Assembly (NCBI RefSeq): GCF_900116445.1
Contig: NZ_FPBH01000007.1
Span: forward strand, 239,696-303,695
Length of the DNA stretch: 64,000 nucleotides
Source of the DNA: Paraburkholderia aspalathi
GTDB taxonomy: Bacteria; Pseudomonadota; Gammaproteobacteria; Burkholderiales; Burkholderiaceae
Direction: 5' to 3'
Shown: positions 35,875 through 44,253 of the stretch, in pieces
How the letters are laid out: each line of letters starts with the position of its first letter
How positions within the stretch are numbered: position 1 is the first letter of the stretch
Position numbers and translations under genes: made by a program
The notes under the pieces: generated by a model
What the model was told of the DNA's origin: nothing
Database searches by the model: none
Seen by the model: the letters and a program-made list of their open reading frames with translations, nothing else

Positions 35875-36357
35875 GAGATTTCCTTCGAGGTGAAACGCTC
35901 GTGGCCGGCGGATGAGCCGATCACGAACGGGGAATCCAGGGGCGCACTCCTGACCGGCGGTGCCGGTTCTGCATTCACACCGGTTGGGTTGCGTGAATGC
36001 GTCTACGGAGTGGCTGCGCGAAACTTTAGTGACCGCGCAAGGGCATGGCAATCGTTTGCGGGATGATTTAAACCTTCTGCTTGCTCGACGCCGTTTGAAC
36101 CTGTTTGATATTTGAGGACAGGATCACCAAGGGACGTCGCTTGAGCGCAGATTTTGCCGACACGTCCTGTTTAAAGCGAACACACGCATTAAATAACGGG
36201 GCCACAGTAGAAAAATATTAATGCGTGTCGCATGTCACCAATAATGTAAGCGGCCGCTGAATAATTCGCGTCTGCAGACCTGTTTCATCTGATCATTGCG
36301 GCACATGCGGACTGCTTTTGTGTGAAGAGAAAATCGCGTACTTATGCGGTTCGAAGC
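35875..36357. promoter_or_regulatory. AT-rich upstream region of the DUF2844-DUF3443 unit
   Basis: No convincing gene. Base composition is AT-richer than around it. It contains an 11-bp perfect inverted repeat, ACACGCATTAA at 36182-36192 and TTAATGCGTGT at 36218-36228, separated by 25 bp, which may be a regulator-binding site for the leftward unit. Confidence 0.5.
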
Positions 36358-36401
36358 GGCAAAAAAAATGCCGCGGATAACTTGATGGTCATCCGCGGCA
36401 T
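36358..36401 (-). terminator. Terminator of the phasin gene
   Basis: Reading leftwards, an 11-bp perfect stem ATGCCGCGGAT / ATCCGCGGCAT is followed by eight T. It lies 48 bp after the phasin stop. Confidence 0.93.
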
Positions 36402-36448
36402 CGGGTACTTCGCTGCTAGTTCATTGCGGCTTCAGCAAGCCGCGTCCG

Positions 36449-36877
36449 TTACTTTTTCTGCTGCTGTTGCAAGAGCGATTTAAGCTCCTGCACATTTTCT
36501 TCTACGCGTTTTGCGATCACCGCATACGACTCAGCCTGCGTCTGATACGCGGCTTGCGCCAACTGCTGCATGTCGGCGAGCGACTTATGCAGGCTTTGCT
36601 GGATCAGTTCAGCAGCTTTCGCCGGAGGCGCGGCGCCGCCGGCCGACAACTGCCCGGTGAGCGACTGCAATTCGCCCAACGTGGTGCGCAGCATCTCGGT
36701 CTGTTTCTGCGCAAGTGACTGCATACCCTGGAATGCGGTCTGATTCGCCTGAACCAGTGCTTCCACGTCCTTGCGTCGCGCTTCCATGATGGCGGGTACG
36801 TCGAAGCCGGGAAGCTTGAACTGCTCCAGCATTTTGGTGAAGTCGCCAAATGGATTGGTGGCGTCAGGTTGGCTCAT
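36449..36877 (-). CDS. Phasin family protein
   Basis: A 142-residue, almost wholly helical protein that fits the phasin family, which coats polyhydroxyalkanoate granules and regulates their size. It starts with F-G-D-F-T-K-M-L-E-Q-F-K-L-P-G-F-D, then amphipathic helices rich in Gln/Ala/Leu, and ends in a Gln/Lys tail (L-L-Q-Q-Q-Q-K-K). A near-perfect ribosome site, AAGGAGGA, precedes the ATG, as expected for an abundant protein. It is monocistronic with its own terminator. Confidence 0.9.
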   Translation of the reverse strand: MSQPDATNPFGDFTKMLEQFKLPGFDVPAIMEARRKDVEALVQANQTAFQGMQSLAQKQTEMLRTTLGELQSLTGQLSAGGAAPPAKAAELIQQSLHKSLADMQQLAQAAYQTQAESYAVIAKRVEENVQELKSLLQQQQKK

Positions 36878-37229
36878 GCGAAATCCTCCTTAACGGTTGA
36901 ATACTCGCCCGCAGTGCCTCGCCGCGATGGGTTTCTCCGGCATAGGCAGCAGTGGCGTCGTGTGCGCCGCGTCTCCCATGGAGGCGTACTGCTTCTGGGG
37001 TCGGACGGCACATTGCATCAATCATGCGCCATCCGATCACATTGCGCCAGCGGGCACACCCTGGCGTTGGGCGTCTCTTTGCCGGAACGTTTGACGTTTA
37101 GGCCACGAAGGATGCAAGGCCCTGTAAGTTACAAGATAGCTTCAGTAACCCGGCAAAACGGCATGTCGACTATCGTTTCCCATGTACCGGCGCACGTTGC
37201 CCCGGTGCTGTCTCAATGGGAGCGACATC
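36878..37229. other. Intergenic region between phasin and an exported protein gene
   Basis: 352 bp without a convincing gene on either strand. It must hold the promoters of the two divergent neighbours. I see no strong repeat or hairpin. Confidence 0.4.
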
Positions 37230-37676
37230 ATGAAAAAAGGAATGCTGAGCGCGGCACTGGCCGCCGTTTTGACCGCAGCCGCCACTGGCGCGCTGGCACA
37301 GGAAGCGGCCGCACCGCCGCCCGCTTCGGCCCCCGCGCACGGCGAACCGCATCACGGCGACGGGCCAGCTTTCCCGCATGGGCCGATGGGTCCGGGTTTC
37401 GCGGTAGTCAACGATCTGGAACAGTTGCGCCGCCTGTATGCGATGAGCGGGCGTGAAGGCGAGATCATCGCCGTGTATCACGAGGTGTTGAGCAAGACGC
37501 AAGATCCGATGCTGCGTCACTACGTGTACGACTCGCTGGCCCGCGAGCAGTTGAAGCCGGCCAATCCTGACCAGGCGATTGCGACGCTGCGCACCAGTCT
37601 GTCGGAAGATCTCGTTGCGACGAACAGGCAGCCGCATGGCATGCCGGCAGAGGTGCAACCGGCTGCTCAGCAATAA
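37230..37676 (+). CDS. Exported protein, unknown function
   Basis: A 148-residue protein with a Sec signal peptide (residues 1-24, ending A-L-A-Q), then a His/Pro/Ala-rich stretch (about 25-55) and a helical C-terminal part. The His/Gly/Pro region H-G-E-P-H-H-G-D-G could bind metal, but no family is recognised. The ATG at 37230 is chosen for its GGGAG ribosome site and the immediate signal; the frame extends upstream without signal character. Confidence 0.75.
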   Translation: MKKGMLSAALAAVLTAAATGALAQEAAAPPPASAPAHGEPHHGDGPAFPHGPMGPGFAVVNDLEQLRRLYAMSGREGEIIAVYHEVLSKTQDPMLRHYVYDSLAREQLKPANPDQAIATLRTSLSEDLVATNRQPHGMPAEVQPAAQQ

Positions 37677-38268
37677 AGCGCGGACTCGATTATCACGCAG
37701 TCGAACGGCCGGTAATTCCAACCCAAAGCAAGGGACACGGCAATTCGTCCCGATAGAAAATCGGTTGGAAGCGCTTCCGTCGAAAAGCAGCGCAGCCGAT
37801 CGGCGCGCTGCGTTAGCTGTCGCACATTGCCGCCTCACTGCCCACTTTTCATCTTCCCTCAGGTGATTAGGATGAGAGCACCGTAACGCTAGTGCCTGGT
37901 GAACAATGCGCTATCCGCTCAATATGGCCGTCGCCGCCGTTCTTCTTGTCTTCGTTCTTTGCTGCATCGTCAAACTTGCCTTGAGTTGACACTCTCCCGT
38001 CGCATTCACCCCATGCCAAACCTGCCCCACAGCCGCATGTTTCGCCGTGACATTGCGCGAAATAATTGTTGAATGGAGTTCGGGAAGTGACTCGCCCATA
38101 CTTCGTTTCGCTGCCGGTGCGTACGAAAAAAGACGCATGAGATCAAGGGTGCTTTGCGTGAAAACGCGTGTGCGAATGCAACCCCGATGATCAACGATCC
38201 CACGGTTGCCCGATCATCGGAAGATGCATTCGAAGCTAACGGCACCGCGTGCCGACGACAGGATGAAC
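37677..38268. other. 592-bp intergenic region
   Basis: Mostly without a gene. The only protein candidate is a 27-residue open frame at 37906-37989. A GC-rich hairpin-like sequence (GCAGCGC...GCGCTGC) lies near 37785-37815, but no T-run follows it. Confidence 0.4.
37906..37989 (+). CDS. Candidate 27-residue single-span membrane protein
   Basis: An ATG-to-TGA frame of 27 residues. After M-R-Y-P-L-N comes a continuous hydrophobic stretch (M-A-V-A-A-V-L-L-V-F-V-L-C-C-I-V), then K-L-A-L-S. This is the size and pattern of known small membrane proteins. A weak GGTG precedes the ATG. There is no homology support here, so this is a tentative call. Confidence 0.35.
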   Translation: MRYPLNMAVAAVLLVFVLCCIVKLALS

Positions 38269-39039
38269 ATGTTCACTTCAGTGAGTTTCCTCAAAAAGAA
38301 TGCCGCCCGTTTTGCATGCGTTGCGATGGTCTGCGGCAGCGCGCTCCTGACCGGTTGCGCCGGCGGCAGCATCAACAACGCGACCCAGACCAGCGCACAG
38401 CCGCAAGTGCGCCCGGACAATATTTATGTCTACACCTTCGACACCAATCCGGATCAGGTGAAACTGGACAACGGCGGCATGCTGAAGAAATTGAAGGCGC
38501 AACTCGACGGTTCGTCCGCCGCGGAAAAACAATCAGCCGATGCGATCGCCGTGCGTGAGCAGGTGGCTAACGAAATCGTGCATCAATTGCAATCGATGGG
38601 GTTGCGCGCGATTCGTTCGGACATCCCCGCCCCGGCCGACCAGAACGTCCTGCTCGTGCAAGGCAGCTTCGACACGATCGACGCGGGCAATCGCCGCCGC
38701 CGCGTGCTGATTGGACTCGGCGCCGGCAAGAGCGAGGTAAGCAGCTCCGTGCAGATTCTCTACAAGCCGGCTGGCGGCACCGCGCGGCTGGTGCAAAGTT
38801 TCAATGCCACCGGCGACAGCGGCAAAGCACCTGGCATGGTCGAAACAGCCGGCGTGGGTGCAGCCGCCGGAAGCATCGCGACTTCGGCTGCTGTGGGCGG
38901 CAGCTTGCACGCTGTCTCCGAAACCAAGAAGGCTGGCGTTTCAGCGGACGCAAAACGCCTCGCCGACGCGGTGGCAAAACAGGTGGCGCAGATCGGTGTA
39001 AGCGGCGGCTGGCTCTCGACGGAGCACGTCAAAGGATAA
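38269..39039 (+). CDS. DUF4410-type lipoprotein
   Basis: A 256-residue lipoprotein with the lipobox L-L-T-G-C near residue 28. The mature part has V-Y-T-F-D and Q-V-R-P-D-N-I-Y-V-Y near the start, a central V-L-L-V-Q-G-S-F-D-T-I-D-A-G-N-R-R-R-R-V-L-I-G-L-G stretch and a Gly/Ala-rich hydrophobic segment (about residues 190-220). This resembles the DUF4410 family. The ATG at 38269 has AGGA 5 bases upstream; an ATG at 38263 lies in that ribosome site. Role unknown, envelope-related by location. Confidence 0.75.
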   Translation: MFTSVSFLKKNAARFACVAMVCGSALLTGCAGGSINNATQTSAQPQVRPDNIYVYTFDTNPDQVKLDNGGMLKKLKAQLDGSSAAEKQSADAIAVREQVANEIVHQLQSMGLRAIRSDIPAPADQNVLLVQGSFDTIDAGNRRRRVLIGLGAGKSEVSSSVQILYKPAGGTARLVQSFNATGDSGKAPGMVETAGVGAAAGSIATSAAVGGSLHAVSETKKAGVSADAKRLADAVAKQVAQIGVSGGWLSTEHVKG

Positions 39040-39064
39040 GCAATCCGCAGCAGGCCTGAACGAC

Positions 39065-39115
39065 AAAAAGCGCGTAGCAGAGTGAATGAAATTCACACCC
39101 TGCCACGCGCTTTTT
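39065..39115. terminator. Bidirectional terminator
   Basis: An 11-bp perfect stem (AAAAAGCGCGT at 39065-39075 and ACGCGCTTTTT at 39105-39115) with an inner GTGAAT/ATTCAC hairpin. It lies between the convergent DUF4410 and reductase genes. Confidence 0.9.
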
Positions 39116-39157
39116 ACGTTTTCAGAGCCTTCGCTTAGCGTACGCGTCCCGCAACGT

Positions 39158-40255
39158 TCAGGCGACGGCGTAACGTTCGAGCCAATGCGCGTACGGCGCC
39201 GGCAGTGTCCACGACGGACGCTCAATCCCCAGCTTGCGCGCCGCATGGTACGGCCAGTGCGGATCGGCCAGATGCGCGCGGCCGACCATCACCAGGTCCA
39301 GTTGCTCGTTCTTGATGGAGCGGTCCGCCAGTTCCGGCGTATCGATGCCCCACGCGGACGAAACGGCGATACCGGCTTCGCGGCGCACACGCTCTGCGAT
39401 CGGCGCGAGGAACGCCGGCGCCCATGGAATACGTGCGGCAGGCGTGGAGAAGCCCACGCTGACGCTCAGCATATCCAGCCCTTCGCGCTTGAAATTCTTC
39501 GCGAGCTCGATCGATTCGGCGAGTGTTTCCTCGTCGCGTCCGTCGTACTCGATCACGCCGAAACGCGCCGTCAACGGCAGATGCTCAGGCCACACCTTGC
39601 GCACAGCGGCCAGGGTTTCCAGCAGGAAGCGGCTGCGGTTTTCGAGGCTGCCGCCGTACGCGTCATCGCGTTGATTGGAGTGCGTCGAGAAAAAGCTCTG
39701 GCCGAGGTAGCCGTGTGCGAAGTGCAGTTCGAGCCATTCAAAACCCGCATCACGGGCCCGCTTGGCAGCGGCGACGAAGTCTTCGCGCACGCGGGCGATG
39801 TCGTCAAGCGTCATCGCTTTCGGTACTTTCGGCAGCCCGCCGCCGAAGGCGATCGCCGACGGCGCGATGGTCCGCCAGCCGCGGGAGTCGCTTTCTGCGA
39901 TGTGGTCGTCGCCTTCCCACGGACGGTTGGCGCTGGCTTTGCGGCCCGCGTGGCCGATCTGGATGCCCGGCACGGCGCCCGCTGCCTTGATCGACGCAAC
40001 GACCGGCGCGAAAGCCTGCGCCTGCTCGTCGGTCCAGATGCCCGCGCAGCCCGGCGTGATACGGCCCTCGGGCGACACCGCCGTCGCCTCGACGATCACC
40101 AGCCCCGCACCGCCGCGCGCCAGACCGGCGAGGTGGACGCGGTGCCAGTCGTTGATCAGGCCGTCTTCGGCGGTGTACTGGCACATCGGCGGAATGGCGA
40201 TCCGGTTGCGCAAGGAAACGTCCTTGAGCTTGTAGGGCTGAAATAATGCTGACAT
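39158..40255 (-). CDS. Old-yellow-enzyme family NADH:flavin oxidoreductase (YqjM-like)
   Basis: A 365-residue FMN enzyme that reduces activated C=C bonds such as those of enones, N-ethylmaleimide or nitro esters. It begins L-F-Q-P-Y-K-L-K-D-V-S-L-R-N-R-I, with the Y-x-A-E-D-G-L-I-N-D-W-H motif near 30 typical of the YqjM (class III) branch. The catalytic H-A-G-R-K lies near 178 region and F-A-H-G-Y-L near 190. It is divergent from an ArsR regulator, with a palindrome between them. Likely a detoxification enzyme for electrophiles. Confidence 0.93.
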   Translation of the reverse strand: MSALFQPYKLKDVSLRNRIAIPPMCQYTAEDGLINDWHRVHLAGLARGGAGLVIVEATAVSPEGRITPGCAGIWTDEQAQAFAPVVASIKAAGAVPGIQIGHAGRKASANRPWEGDDHIAESDSRGWRTIAPSAIAFGGGLPKVPKAMTLDDIARVREDFVAAAKRARDAGFEWLELHFAHGYLGQSFFSTHSNQRDDAYGGSLENRSRFLLETLAAVRKVWPEHLPLTARFGVIEYDGRDEETLAESIELAKNFKREGLDMLSVSVGFSTPAARIPWAPAFLAPIAERVRREAGIAVSSAWGIDTPELADRSIKNEQLDLVMVGRAHLADPHWPYHAARKLGIERPSWTLPAPYAHWLERYAVA

Positions 40256-40289
40256 CGGGCTAAACTCCTGTGAACATGCTTGTACGGTA

Positions 40290-40307
40290 GTTCGACAAAC
40301 ATCGAAC
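40290..40307. promoter_or_regulatory. Candidate ArsR operator
   Basis: GTTCGA-CAAACA-TCGAAC, a perfect 6+6 inverted repeat in the gap between the divergent reductase and ArsR genes, 36 bp from the favoured ArsR start. Confidence 0.6.
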
Positions 40308-40342
40308 TATGGAGTATGGCAGAAACCTTTATCATTTGCACA

Positions 40343-40672
40343 ATGCGCACCTATACCCATCCTGCCGCCGAGGATTTCACGCTCGGACGGCTCTTTCATG
40401 CTCTTAGCGACCCCGTGCGCCTTGAGATCGTCCGTCAGCTTTCAACGGTCGACGAGGCCACCTGCGGCGACCTCGACGGCGGCCGCCCCAAGTCGAGCGT
40501 CTCCCATCACTTCCGGATCCTGCGTGAAGCGGGGCTGGTACGCACGCGCGTTGCCGGCACCGTGCATCAGAATTCGCTGAGGCGTGACGAGTTGGATGCC
40601 CGCTTTCCGGGCTTGATGGAGGCGATCATCAAACAGATCGCTAATGAACCTGCGTTGAGCGAACCGGCTTGA
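40343..40672 (+). CDS. ArsR-family winged-helix regulator
   Basis: A 109-residue repressor-type protein. The winged helix runs from about residue 13 (L-G-R-L-F-H-A-L-S-D-P-V-R-L-E-I-V-R-Q-L) through the recognition helix S-S-V-S-H-H-F-R-I-L-R-E-A-G-L-V. A single Cys (T-C-G-D-L) near residue 39 lies where some ArsR proteins sense metals or electrophiles, but no CxC pair is present. The ATG at 40343 is preferred by comparison with the usual N-terminus; 40316 is possible. It likely controls the divergent reductase. Confidence 0.87.
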   Translation: MRTYTHPAAEDFTLGRLFHALSDPVRLEIVRQLSTVDEATCGDLDGGRPKSSVSHHFRILREAGLVRTRVAGTVHQNSLRRDELDARFPGLMEAIIKQIANEPALSEPA

Positions 40673-40723
40673 TGGCCGGTTGAAAATCGGCTGAAGATCG
40701 ATACAAGCGCAACAAGCGCGGCG

Positions 40724-42082
40724 CTACGAGAACCACACCGCGAAGCGTGTGCCTGACATCAGACTGCTCACGGTCAAGCGCCATTCGTGAGCCGTCGCGA
40801 TCTCCTTGCAGATCGCGAGACCGAGTCCGGCGCCGTCATGCCGTGCATCCGGCGCGCGCCAGAACCGCTTGAAGAGAAACGGCAGATACTCCTGCCTGAT
40901 GCCCGGTCCTTCGTCCTGAACCTGCACCGAGACGGCATCGACGATCAGCACGACCGAGCTATGCGCCGGCGACGCATTGATCGCGTTCTCAACGATGTTC
41001 TTGAGCAGAATGAACAACGCACTTCGATCCGCCCAGATCGACGGCGACGCGACCGTGGTTTCGAGCCGGAGCGTCACGTGCTTGCGGTCGGCCTTGCGCG
41101 CAAGATAAGCCACAACGTCCTGCACCACGTCGACGATATTCACCTCGCCGAAACTGAAATTCTGCGACTCGCTAACTTCGGCGAGATGCAGCAGTTGCCG
41201 AACCTGACGCGCCATCAGATCGATTTCGCGAAACAGCAATTCCTTGTCGTTGATCCCTGGCTGCAGTTCGATCTGACCGCGGATCAAGGTGAGCGGCGTC
41301 TGCAATTCATGCGCGGCTGACGCGAGAAACTGCTGCTGCACGGCGAAGCCGTTTTCGAGTCGGTCGAGCGCTTCATTGAAGGCATGGATCAACGGCTTGA
41401 TTTCACTCGGAACGCCCTCGACGGAGAGCCGCGTCGTGAGGTTGCGCGGCGTAATCCGCGCAGCCGCGCGCGACGCCTCTCTGAGCGGCTTGAGCACCCG
41501 ATGCACGGTAAATGGGAAAGTCAGGCCAAAAATGATCGTGGCCACGACAATGATCGTCTTGATGATCGCCGGCATCGGCCTGACCTTGGCGTCGATAAGC
41601 GCGTCGACGAAGCGCTCCGACGTTGCGGTCTGGGTATAGAAAACTGCCGGGCCGCGCACAACCCGCAGCGTCAGGACTTCGAATGGCTTCGCCCCTATCT
41701 CCGCCCGCCGAACATTGCCAACGGCCCTGGATAGATCACCCGCAATCCATGCTTCACTCCCCTGGGCACCTTCCGACGCCAGCAACACGTTGCCGCGTTC
41801 GTCGAGTACCCGGTACTTCAGTTCCGTCGGCGCCACCTCGAAAAGCCAGGCCTTCTGCGAAGGAAGCGCCACGGAAACCAGACGGCCGGCACCGTCGAAC
41901 CGGAGTCCACTGGTAATCGCCGTGGCGCTTTCCATTTCCTCGTGCAACCCGAGCATCTGCTGAGGGAAGTGACTGAACGCATAGGTAGCAGCCGTCGCCA
42001 GCACGGTCAGGCTGATCGCGAGAGCAACAATGCTGGTCACCCAAAGCCGCGCGGACAAACTGCGAATCCAGTGTTTGAGCAT
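40724..42082 (-). CDS. Sensor histidine kinase
   Basis: A 452-residue inner-membrane kinase. Two membrane segments (about residues 14-35 and 172-192) flank a ~135-residue periplasmic sensor. A HAMP linker follows, then the phospho-accepting His258 in S-A-A-H-E-L-Q-T-P-L, and a C-terminal ATPase with N-box E-N-A-I-N-A, G1 D-E-G-P-G-I and G2 G-A-G-L-G-L-A-I. The ATG at 42082 is chosen; a TTG at 42091 is the other option and neither has a strong ribosome site. It follows the response regulator gene by 21 bp. Confidence 0.92.
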   Translation of the reverse strand: MLKHWIRSLSARLWVTSIVALAISLTVLATAATYAFSHFPQQMLGLHEEMESATAITSGLRFDGAGRLVSVALPSQKAWLFEVAPTELKYRVLDERGNVLLASEGAQGSEAWIAGDLSRAVGNVRRAEIGAKPFEVLTLRVVRGPAVFYTQTATSERFVDALIDAKVRPMPAIIKTIIVVATIIFGLTFPFTVHRVLKPLREASRAAARITPRNLTTRLSVEGVPSEIKPLIHAFNEALDRLENGFAVQQQFLASAAHELQTPLTLIRGQIELQPGINDKELLFREIDLMARQVRQLLHLAEVSESQNFSFGEVNIVDVVQDVVAYLARKADRKHVTLRLETTVASPSIWADRSALFILLKNIVENAINASPAHSSVVLIVDAVSVQVQDEGPGIRQEYLPFLFKRFWRAPDARHDGAGLGLAICKEIATAHEWRLTVSSLMSGTRFAVWFS

Positions 42083-42103
42083 GGTGAGCAATGGGCCGTT
42101 GAT

Positions 42104-42799
42104 TTAGTGCTGCGCGGCGGAGCCGGCCGCAACCTGAAGCGCGAAGCCCGCGCCGCGAATATTGGCGAGCCGTGTCGTCGCGCCGAGCGTGGTCAGCTTT
42201 TTACGCAGGCGATGCAGCGTGACTTCGAGCGCATTGGGCGTGACGGCTTCGCCGAGTCCCCACGCGGCATGTTCGAGCGCCGCGTGCCGGACGGTGGCGC
42301 CCGCCGCCTTCACGAGGCACAGCACGATCTGCAACTCGGCAGGCGCCAGCAGAACAGACTGCGCGCCGCAGCGCATGGCGCGTTGCTGCGGATCGACCGT
42401 GACGTCGCCGAACGAAATCACCAGATCCGTCAGCGCTACCGGCCGGCGCATCAGCGTACGCACCCGCGCGACCAGTTCACTCATGGCGAAGGGCTTGGTC
42501 ACGTAGTCGTCCGCACCGTTTTCCAATCCGTCGACGCGGTCATGCAGCGCGTCGCGCGCGGTCAGCATGAGCGAGGGCGTCATCTGCCCTGCCGTGCGCA
42601 ACGTCCGCAGAAAAGTCAGGCCGTCGCCATCCGGCAACCCGCGATCGATGATGAGCACCGCATAGTCGGCACGGCTCACACCATAATGCGCCTCCGAAAT
42701 GGTGCCGAACACATCGGTCTCGATGCCTGCAGCGGAAAGCGCCTGACGGATCATGCCGGCCAGGCGCTCGTGGTCTTCGATCAGTGCGACACGCGACAT
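42104..42799 (-). CDS. OmpR/PhoB-family response regulator
   Basis: A 231-residue two-domain regulator. The receiver has Asp52 (I-I-D-R-G-L-P-D-G-D-G) as the phosphorylation site and Lys102 (T-K-P-F). A C-terminal winged helix runs from about 130 to 220 (N-A-L-E-V-T-L-H-R-L-R-K-K-L is the recognition region). It sits between the MipA-like gene and its kinase in one leftward operon. Direct repeats with 11-bp spacing upstream of the operon fit OmpR/PhoB-type binding and suggest self-regulation. Confidence 0.93.
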   Translation of the reverse strand: MSRVALIEDHERLAGMIRQALSAAGIETDVFGTISEAHYGVSRADYAVLIIDRGLPDGDGLTFLRTLRTAGQMTPSLMLTARDALHDRVDGLENGADDYVTKPFAMSELVARVRTLMRRPVALTDLVISFGDVTVDPQQRAMRCGAQSVLLAPAELQIVLCLVKAAGATVRHAALEHAAWGLGEAVTPNALEVTLHRLRKKLTTLGATTRLANIRGAGFALQVAAGSAAQH

Positions 42800-42809
42800 G
42801 CGGTGGTGC

Positions 42810-43637
42810 TCAGTTGAATTCGTAAAGGTAGCCGACCCTGGCTTGCGGAATATAGCGCTTGCCTACCAGCGGACTGTCGGTGATGCCGCTGCCAAGGTGC
42901 GCGACGCCGACGTCGAGAATCAGGATCTGATGGCGTGTGAACTTGTAGTCGATACGCGTTCCGACCGAGATGTCGTAGGTCGCCTTGCCGGCATATTCCG
43001 GGCGCCCGGCGCGCGCTTCGGACGAGCGTACGCCGTAATAGTAATCGACATATTTGCTGCTCAACCAATCCACGCCGGCGTGCGGTTCGAACTCGAATTT
43101 GCCGTACTCGAAGGTCTTGCTGAAATCGATCGTGGCTTTCTGGCCCTTGTTGCCGCCCTCCAGAAAATCGCCCGAGAGTGTGCCGTATGCGGTGTGCCAT
43201 GCAAGCGCCGGGCCGTACCAGAACGCGCCGTTGCGGTTCTGCATGCCGCTTAGGATCGGTGCATCCGACGCCTTGTAGCCGTCGCCGATGGCGTATTGTC
43301 CGCGCAAGGCGAGGCTCACGTTGCTCCACTTGCCGATCTTCAGATCGACAGCCGTGCCAAATGCATGCACCCATTTGTTGTCGAACGAAATCAGCGGAAT
43401 CGGTGTGTATTTCGTGCCGTAGCCTTTGTAAGGCGCCTGCTCGATGCCCGCGCCCACGCCCAGACCCCAATGCGTCACGTTCGTGGAATTGTTCAGCACG
43501 GTGAAACCTGTGTCGTCCGCTGTGGGCGGCTCCGGACTCTGGCCGTCGGCCCAGGCCGTGCCCGAATACGCGCAGAATGATGCGAACGATGCGATAGCCA
43601 GTAACAGCCTGCGCTCACGGCGAAGAGTTTTTTTCAC
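42810..43637 (-). CDS. MipA/OmpV-family outer-membrane protein
   Basis: A 275-residue predicted beta-barrel with a signal peptide (residues 1-31, ending G-T-A-W-A). The repeating aromatic/hydrophobic beta-strand pattern and the C-terminal phenylalanine region (V-G-Y-L-Y-E-F-N) fit the MipA/OmpV scaffold family. It is the first gene of an operon with a response regulator and kinase, so its amount is likely set by the signal that the kinase senses. MipA-type proteins are linked to cell-wall enzymes or antibiotic tolerance; the specific role here is not shown. Confidence 0.87.
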   Translation of the reverse strand: MKKTLRRERRLLLAIASFASFCAYSGTAWADGQSPEPPTADDTGFTVLNNSTNVTHWGLGVGAGIEQAPYKGYGTKYTPIPLISFDNKWVHAFGTAVDLKIGKWSNVSLALRGQYAIGDGYKASDAPILSGMQNRNGAFWYGPALAWHTAYGTLSGDFLEGGNKGQKATIDFSKTFEYGKFEFEPHAGVDWLSSKYVDYYYGVRSSEARAGRPEYAGKATYDISVGTRIDYKFTRHQILILDVGVAHLGSGITDSPLVGKRYIPQARVGYLYEFN

Positions 43638-43687
43638 GTCGAGTCCTGAGTTGATGGATGAGGCGGCATCGACTCTAGAACCACTGG

Positions 43688-43707
43688 ACTTACTCGTTAC
43701 TTACTCG
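43688..43707. promoter_or_regulatory. Candidate response-regulator box
   Basis: ACTTACTCG occurs at 43688-43696 and 43699-43707, an exact repeat with 11-bp spacing (one helical turn), 51 bp upstream of the MipA start. OmpR/PhoB regulators bind such direct repeats. Confidence 0.6.
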
Positions 43708-43858
43708 AAGCGGTGGAACGGACGTTTTGGGTTGCAGCACACGGGATAGGGAACGATCGCGGCAGCACATGCCTCAGAAAAGCCCGCCGGCCGTAAGTAT
43801 CAGGTAAGTCATGCGAGTTCAGCATCGAGACCGCTATCCGATTGCGGGATCTCACTCG

Positions 43859-44200
43859 ATGAAACTCACCACTACGACCGCACTGCGCGCAAACGCCGTG
43901 CTCCTCTGCCTCTCGACGTGCGTCGCCATCATACCGAGCCTGACCCTTTCGGTGCTGTTCGGCCTGTTCGACGACAACCCGCCATCGCTGCCCTACCACG
44001 GGGCCACGATCGCACTCGCACTGCTCGTCATGTTTTCGTTGCGATGGGGCGCACGCCGCGCGTTCGATGCGGCTTTAGCGGCACACCAGGTCAGATTGCC
44101 CGACGAGCCCGCCGACCAGGCATCGATCGACGCGTACTGCGCGCGTGCGTGGCTCGTCCAGTTACATGTGGAACTGCAGGGGCGTCACTGTATCGATTGA
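43859..44200 (+). CDS. Small membrane protein, unknown function
   Basis: A 113-residue protein with two hydrophobic segments (about 11-36 and 48-63) and a cytoplasmic-type charged C-terminal half. No family is recognised. The start is uncertain: 43859 begins with a hydrophobic-leading sequence and GGGA upstream, while 43811 has a weak AGGT. The clear membrane pattern supports a real gene. Confidence 0.6.
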   Translation: MKLTTTTALRANAVLLCLSTCVAIIPSLTLSVLFGLFDDNPPSLPYHGATIALALLVMFSLRWGARRAFDAALAAHQVRLPDEPADQASIDAYCARAWLVQLHVELQGRHCID

Positions 44201-44253
44201 TTGATCTGGGACTGCGCCGGGCGAGCGATGGCGCCGCGGCAGCCCTCAATCAC

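Noticed and set aside
39086..40246. A 386-codon forward frame opposite the old-yellow-enzyme gene
   Set aside because: Same reason; the reverse strand codes for a complete flavin reductase.
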